A program made the position numbers and the translations under genes. The notes beneath the pieces were generated by a model. It was not told where the DNA came from. It was given only the letters and a program-made list of their open reading frames with translations, and did not search any database. This document shows, in pieces, positions 51,831-54,119 of a stretch of DNA of 54,119 nucleotides. The stretch spans positions 1 to 54,119 of the forward strand of contig NZ_WBZC01000029.1 of the NCBI RefSeq assembly GCF_009017275.1, in the 5' to 3' direction. The stretch's first letter is position 1; the number at the start of each line of letters is the position of its first letter. Source of the DNA: Alkaliphilus pronyensis. Lineage in GTDB: Bacteria; Bacillota; Clostridia; Peptostreptococcales; Natronincolaceae.

Positions 51831-52580
51831 TCATTTACCGTTTCGTGGTTCTGCTAGAACACGTATTGCAAAATCTTGTATGTGTCTTGTTGTAATTATA
51901 CTATCTTTGTTTATTTTAAGTTCCTCTTCTGTGAAATCACCACCTGCATATCGTTGTAGAATATTAAGTATTTCATCGTCTCCAGCTTCAACTAGAAAAT
52001 CACCGAATGCCATAATCCACTCCCACTCCTTCTTTTCTACAAGTGTCTTTGCAACTGTTATTACATCTGCCATATCATGTTTTTCCTCATAGTAGACATA
52101 GCCTGTTAAATCTCTAATCGAATATCTTACGCTTATTCCATCAAAGGCTTTGTTTTCAACTTTGTATATAAGTATATCACTTGCACCAATTATACTGTCA
52201 TTAAATTTGTTAATAAGTTCAATCTGATAAACTCTTAAATCCTTAACGTTAATCACGGCATTAAATTCTGGCGTTTCATAATAATCTTCGAGGATGTACA
52301 TGATGAGTCTATTATTATGTTCATCATAAATTGCTATATTAGTTGATAAATCTGGGAAATTGCCTCCAATATAATCAACTAAAAATTCATCTCCTAGACT
52401 TGTCTTTACTATCTCTTCACCCTCTCTTATATCCATACCTTCCCCTAAATAGTGGAAAAATTCAGCTACTGCATAAAAATAAATCACAGGAATAGCTAAA
52501 ATAAATAATAATATTAATAATACTATAATTATTTTACTTTTTTTATTCACAACATCACTCTTTTCACCTATTTTTTTCAT
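51831..52580 (-). CDS. Membrane-anchored protein, candidate immunity partner of the RHS tip
   Basis: A 249-residue protein with a short basic N-terminus and one hydrophobic helix (KIIIVLLILLFILAIPVIYF, about residues 16-35), then an acidic globular part (theoretical outer domain). No known family is recognised. Its start overlaps the end of the RHS-tip gene by 17 bases, a layout typical of toxin-immunity pairs translated together. Start is ATG at 52580; a GTG at 52550 is an alternative. A membrane-anchored immunity protein would fit an effector that acts on the envelope or outside the cytosol, but this is inference from position. Confidence 0.5.
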   Translation of the reverse strand: MKKIGEKSDVVNKKSKIIIVLLILLFILAIPVIYFYAVAEFFHYLGEGMDIREGEEIVKTSLGDEFLVDYIGGNFPDLSTNIAIYDEHNNRLIMYILEDYYETPEFNAVINVKDLRVYQIELINKFNDSIIGASDILIYKVENKAFDGISVRYSIRDLTGYVYYEEKHDMADVITVAKTLVEKKEWEWIMAFGDFLVEAGDDEILNILQRYAGGDFTEEELKINKDSIITTRHIQDFAIRVLAEPRNGK

Positions 52581-53925
52581 TCTCTAATTGCTCCCAGATA
52601 AAATCTGTAAATGCATCTTTAATAGCTCTTGATTGAGCACTAGTTGGAGATACATTAAATCTTTTATACAAAGGCCATTTAAATATATCTGCTGGCATCA
52701 TAAAATGTTCCATTGTATAAGGGGCAGTTGAATGGGCGATAGCAGCTTTAGGATCTTTTCTACCTCTTTGATTTAGTCCTCTACTAAGTGAATGACTTAC
52801 AAAATCCCTGTATCTTGTGTCGCTACCGCCCTTTAAATAGTAATCACTTAATACAGAAGACAATGATTTGTTCCCTAGTTTATTACAAATATTTACAGCA
52901 TCCGCATCTGCTAATACATCCCTCATAGGAAAATCACTTTTTTTAGGATCTATATTTCCCATTTGTCTTCTTGCCTCTTCATATAAAACTGTATACTCAT
53001 CAGAGTTATTGGTTTTCAATATAACATCTCTCATTAACTGCTGGAAATCTCCAGCCCAACCTGCCAAGTTGTCAATATGATACTCTGGTATTACTGCTTC
53101 TAATCCAACATCACTATAGCCAGTTTTATAAATATGCGCATTTAAAGTAGCTGTCAAGTGAACGAAATCAATATCGTACCCAGTTAATGGATCTGGAACA
53201 AGAATATCAGTTTTAAAGTAGGTTGTTAAAGAACCCTTTTCTTTATTAACATATTCTATAAAACCAGAGTCTATTTTACCTGCAACTCCAGTCCACGAAC
53301 TATCATTATATCTATCACGTCTTATATAGTGTAGGACTAACTCATTTACAGATGTCTTAACACCACTAGCCCGTCTATTTTTAGTTGCCAGGTTTTCTAA
53401 ACTCTTCACATTATCTACCATTGTAGTAATACTATAATCATCACCCATCCCCTTAGTTTCACCATCAAGGTATTGTGGCTGAAGATGATCTAGGCTCTTC
53501 TTATCAAGTCCTCCAATACCAGGATCAAGACTTGCTAACGTTATTCCTAGATCTACAATAGGTTGTGGAGAAATGATACTTTCTTTTACCATCTTAACTG
53601 TTGATACTATTGGATTATACATGGCTGTTCTGGCTACGTTAGGTACTACTGTTGTAGTTATAAGCCCTCCATTCAAGTAGGAAAATGTTGGAGCTTTTGT
53701 TCTTTCTCTACTTCGGCTGTTTCTTTCTCGATTGGTGTTGGTGTTTGTCTTAGTTGAGCTAGTGGTTCTTCTTGTACTACTTGAGCTCTTGCTTCTTTTG
53801 ACTGTATTTCCACCTCCTGTCCCTACTTCGTCTTCTGCTCTTTTGGTATTTGATACTGCTTCTGCTGCCTTATGGGCTTTATCTTTAATTGATTTTATTC
53901 CTAGCTTATCTCCCATTAGCCACAT
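52564..53925 (-). CDS. RHS-family C-terminal tip, possibly orphan toxin module
   Basis: A 453-residue open frame that continues upstream in frame into RHS-core-like codons (KYVDPSGHAVTEWDKANL, 53926-54036), so it is the C-terminal tip of a once larger RHS protein. Residues about 12-80 are Lys/Arg/Ser/Thr-rich linker. The following 370 residues are a globular domain that I cannot name, with conserved-looking strings DIDFVHLTATLNAHIY, LAGWAGDFQQL and FPMRDVLADADAVNICNKLG; the His/Asp-rich pattern may suggest a hydrolase, but this is weak. No strong ribosome binding site precedes the ATG, so expression is uncertain. It is followed by an overlapping membrane-protein gene. Confidence 0.5.
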   Translation of the reverse strand: MWLMGDKLGIKSIKDKAHKAAEAVSNTKRAEDEVGTGGGNTVKRSKSSSSTRRTTSSTKTNTNTNRERNSRSRERTKAPTFSYLNGGLITTTVVPNVARTAMYNPIVSTVKMVKESIISPQPIVDLGITLASLDPGIGGLDKKSLDHLQPQYLDGETKGMGDDYSITTMVDNVKSLENLATKNRRASGVKTSVNELVLHYIRRDRYNDSSWTGVAGKIDSGFIEYVNKEKGSLTTYFKTDILVPDPLTGYDIDFVHLTATLNAHIYKTGYSDVGLEAVIPEYHIDNLAGWAGDFQQLMRDVILKTNNSDEYTVLYEEARRQMGNIDPKKSDFPMRDVLADADAVNICNKLGNKSLSSVLSDYYLKGGSDTRYRDFVSHSLSRGLNQRGRKDPKAAIAHSTAPYTMEHFMMPADIFKWPLYKRFNVSPTSAQSRAIKDAFTDFIWEQLENEKNR

Positions 53926-54036
53926 TTCTGTATACTTCTCTATTCGCTTGATTTGTGAGGTATTTAAATTAGCTTTATCCCACTCGGTTACTGCATGACC
54001 TGATGGGTCTACATATTTTACCAGGTCGCAAAAATT
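53926..54036 (-). pseudogene. Remnant of the RHS core upstream of the tip
   Basis: Read leftward, codons from 54036 run in frame into the tip gene and encode the end of the RHS core repeat (VKYVDPSGHAVTEWDKA), which in intact genes follows a Y-x-Y-x-NNP-type core. A stop codon (TAA at 54037-54039) lies directly before it. Beyond it, plus-strand sequence of a different gene begins, so the rest of the RHS protein is absent here. Confidence 0.6.
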
Positions 54037-54073
54037 TTATCCTTATAAGTATCAAGATGAATGGAGGTAGCCT

Positions 54074-54119
54074 ATGGAAGTTTTTCAAATGCTAGCCTTT
54101 ATTATGCTTCTAATCTATG
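54074..54119 (+). CDS. Start of a hydrophobic protein cut by the window edge
   Basis: An ATG with GGAGGT upstream opens MEVFQMLAFIMLLIY, then the window ends. The start resembles small holin-like membrane peptides, whose first residues are often of the type MEVFQ-x-L followed by a membrane helix. Only 15 residues are visible, so the identity is a guess. Confidence 0.35.
   Translation, partial: MEVFQMLAFIMLLIY

Overview
The window looks like a chromosomal segment of a low-GC, anaerobic, spore-forming Firmicute of the class Clostridia, probably an Alkaliphilus-like member of the Clostridiaceae or Peptostreptococcaceae. The basis is AT-rich DNA, strong AGGAGG-type ribosome binding sites with frequent GTG and TTG starts, a T-box-controlled argS, MutS2 and TypA of Firmicute type, phosphate butyryltransferase, a GerMN lipoprotein and a VanW protein. 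No rRNA, tRNA, prophage or CRISPR array is visible. The genus is an inference; no database was searched.

Region 1 (about 1-8.1 kb) is a divergent catabolic island around an IclR regulator. Leftward run IclR, a YfcC-type membrane carrier, an ArgE/DapE-type M20 peptidase and an acyl-CoA transferase. Rightward run an N-acyl-D-amino-acid deacylase-like amidohydrolase and an M20D amidohydrolase. Together they suggest uptake and deacylation of an N-acylated amino acid or small peptide, with the acyl group handled as a CoA ester. Palindromes overlapping the predicted IclR start site suggest autoregulation. A heptanucleotide microsatellite and a shared terminator separate the island from ptb.

Region 2 (8.3-27 kb) is mostly leftward housekeeping and conserved genes: ptb, a TPR protein, two GNAT acetyltransferases, a membrane protein, a B12-binding radical SAM protein, a MATE exporter, a degenerate ADP-ribosylglycohydrolase, argS behind a T-box leader, two envelope lipoproteins, a DUF523 protein, mutS2 and typA. 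A phospholipase C-like gene and a 64-residue acidic protein run rightward.

Region 3 (27-32.8 kb) is the most dynamic part. A REP-associated tyrosine transposase (RAYT) is bracketed by an inverted pair of a 27-28 bp palindromic repeat. Four more copies lie within the next 5 kb. Three of the six are flush with or overlap stop codons, and a second pair brackets a 61-residue membrane protein gene. A lipoprotein amidohydrolase, a divergent cis-prenyltransferase, a VanW protein and a GIY-YIG protein sit among or beside the repeats.

Region 4 (32.7-49.9 kb) is leftward: a YhaN/YhaO-like ATPase-nuclease pair, gamma-glutamyltransferase, a small charged protein, a 2848-residue cyclic beta-1,2-glucan synthase-like enzyme and an 824-residue-frame nucleotidyltransferase/left-handed beta-helix/phosphomannomutase-like fusion. 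The fusion seems to have lost its mutase active site and may start at an ATT codon.

Region 5 (50-54.1 kb) is an accessory edge with gene fragments, two small membrane proteins and a truncated RHS-family C-terminal tip followed by an overlapping membrane-anchored gene. That pair is a candidate orphan polymorphic toxin and immunity pair.
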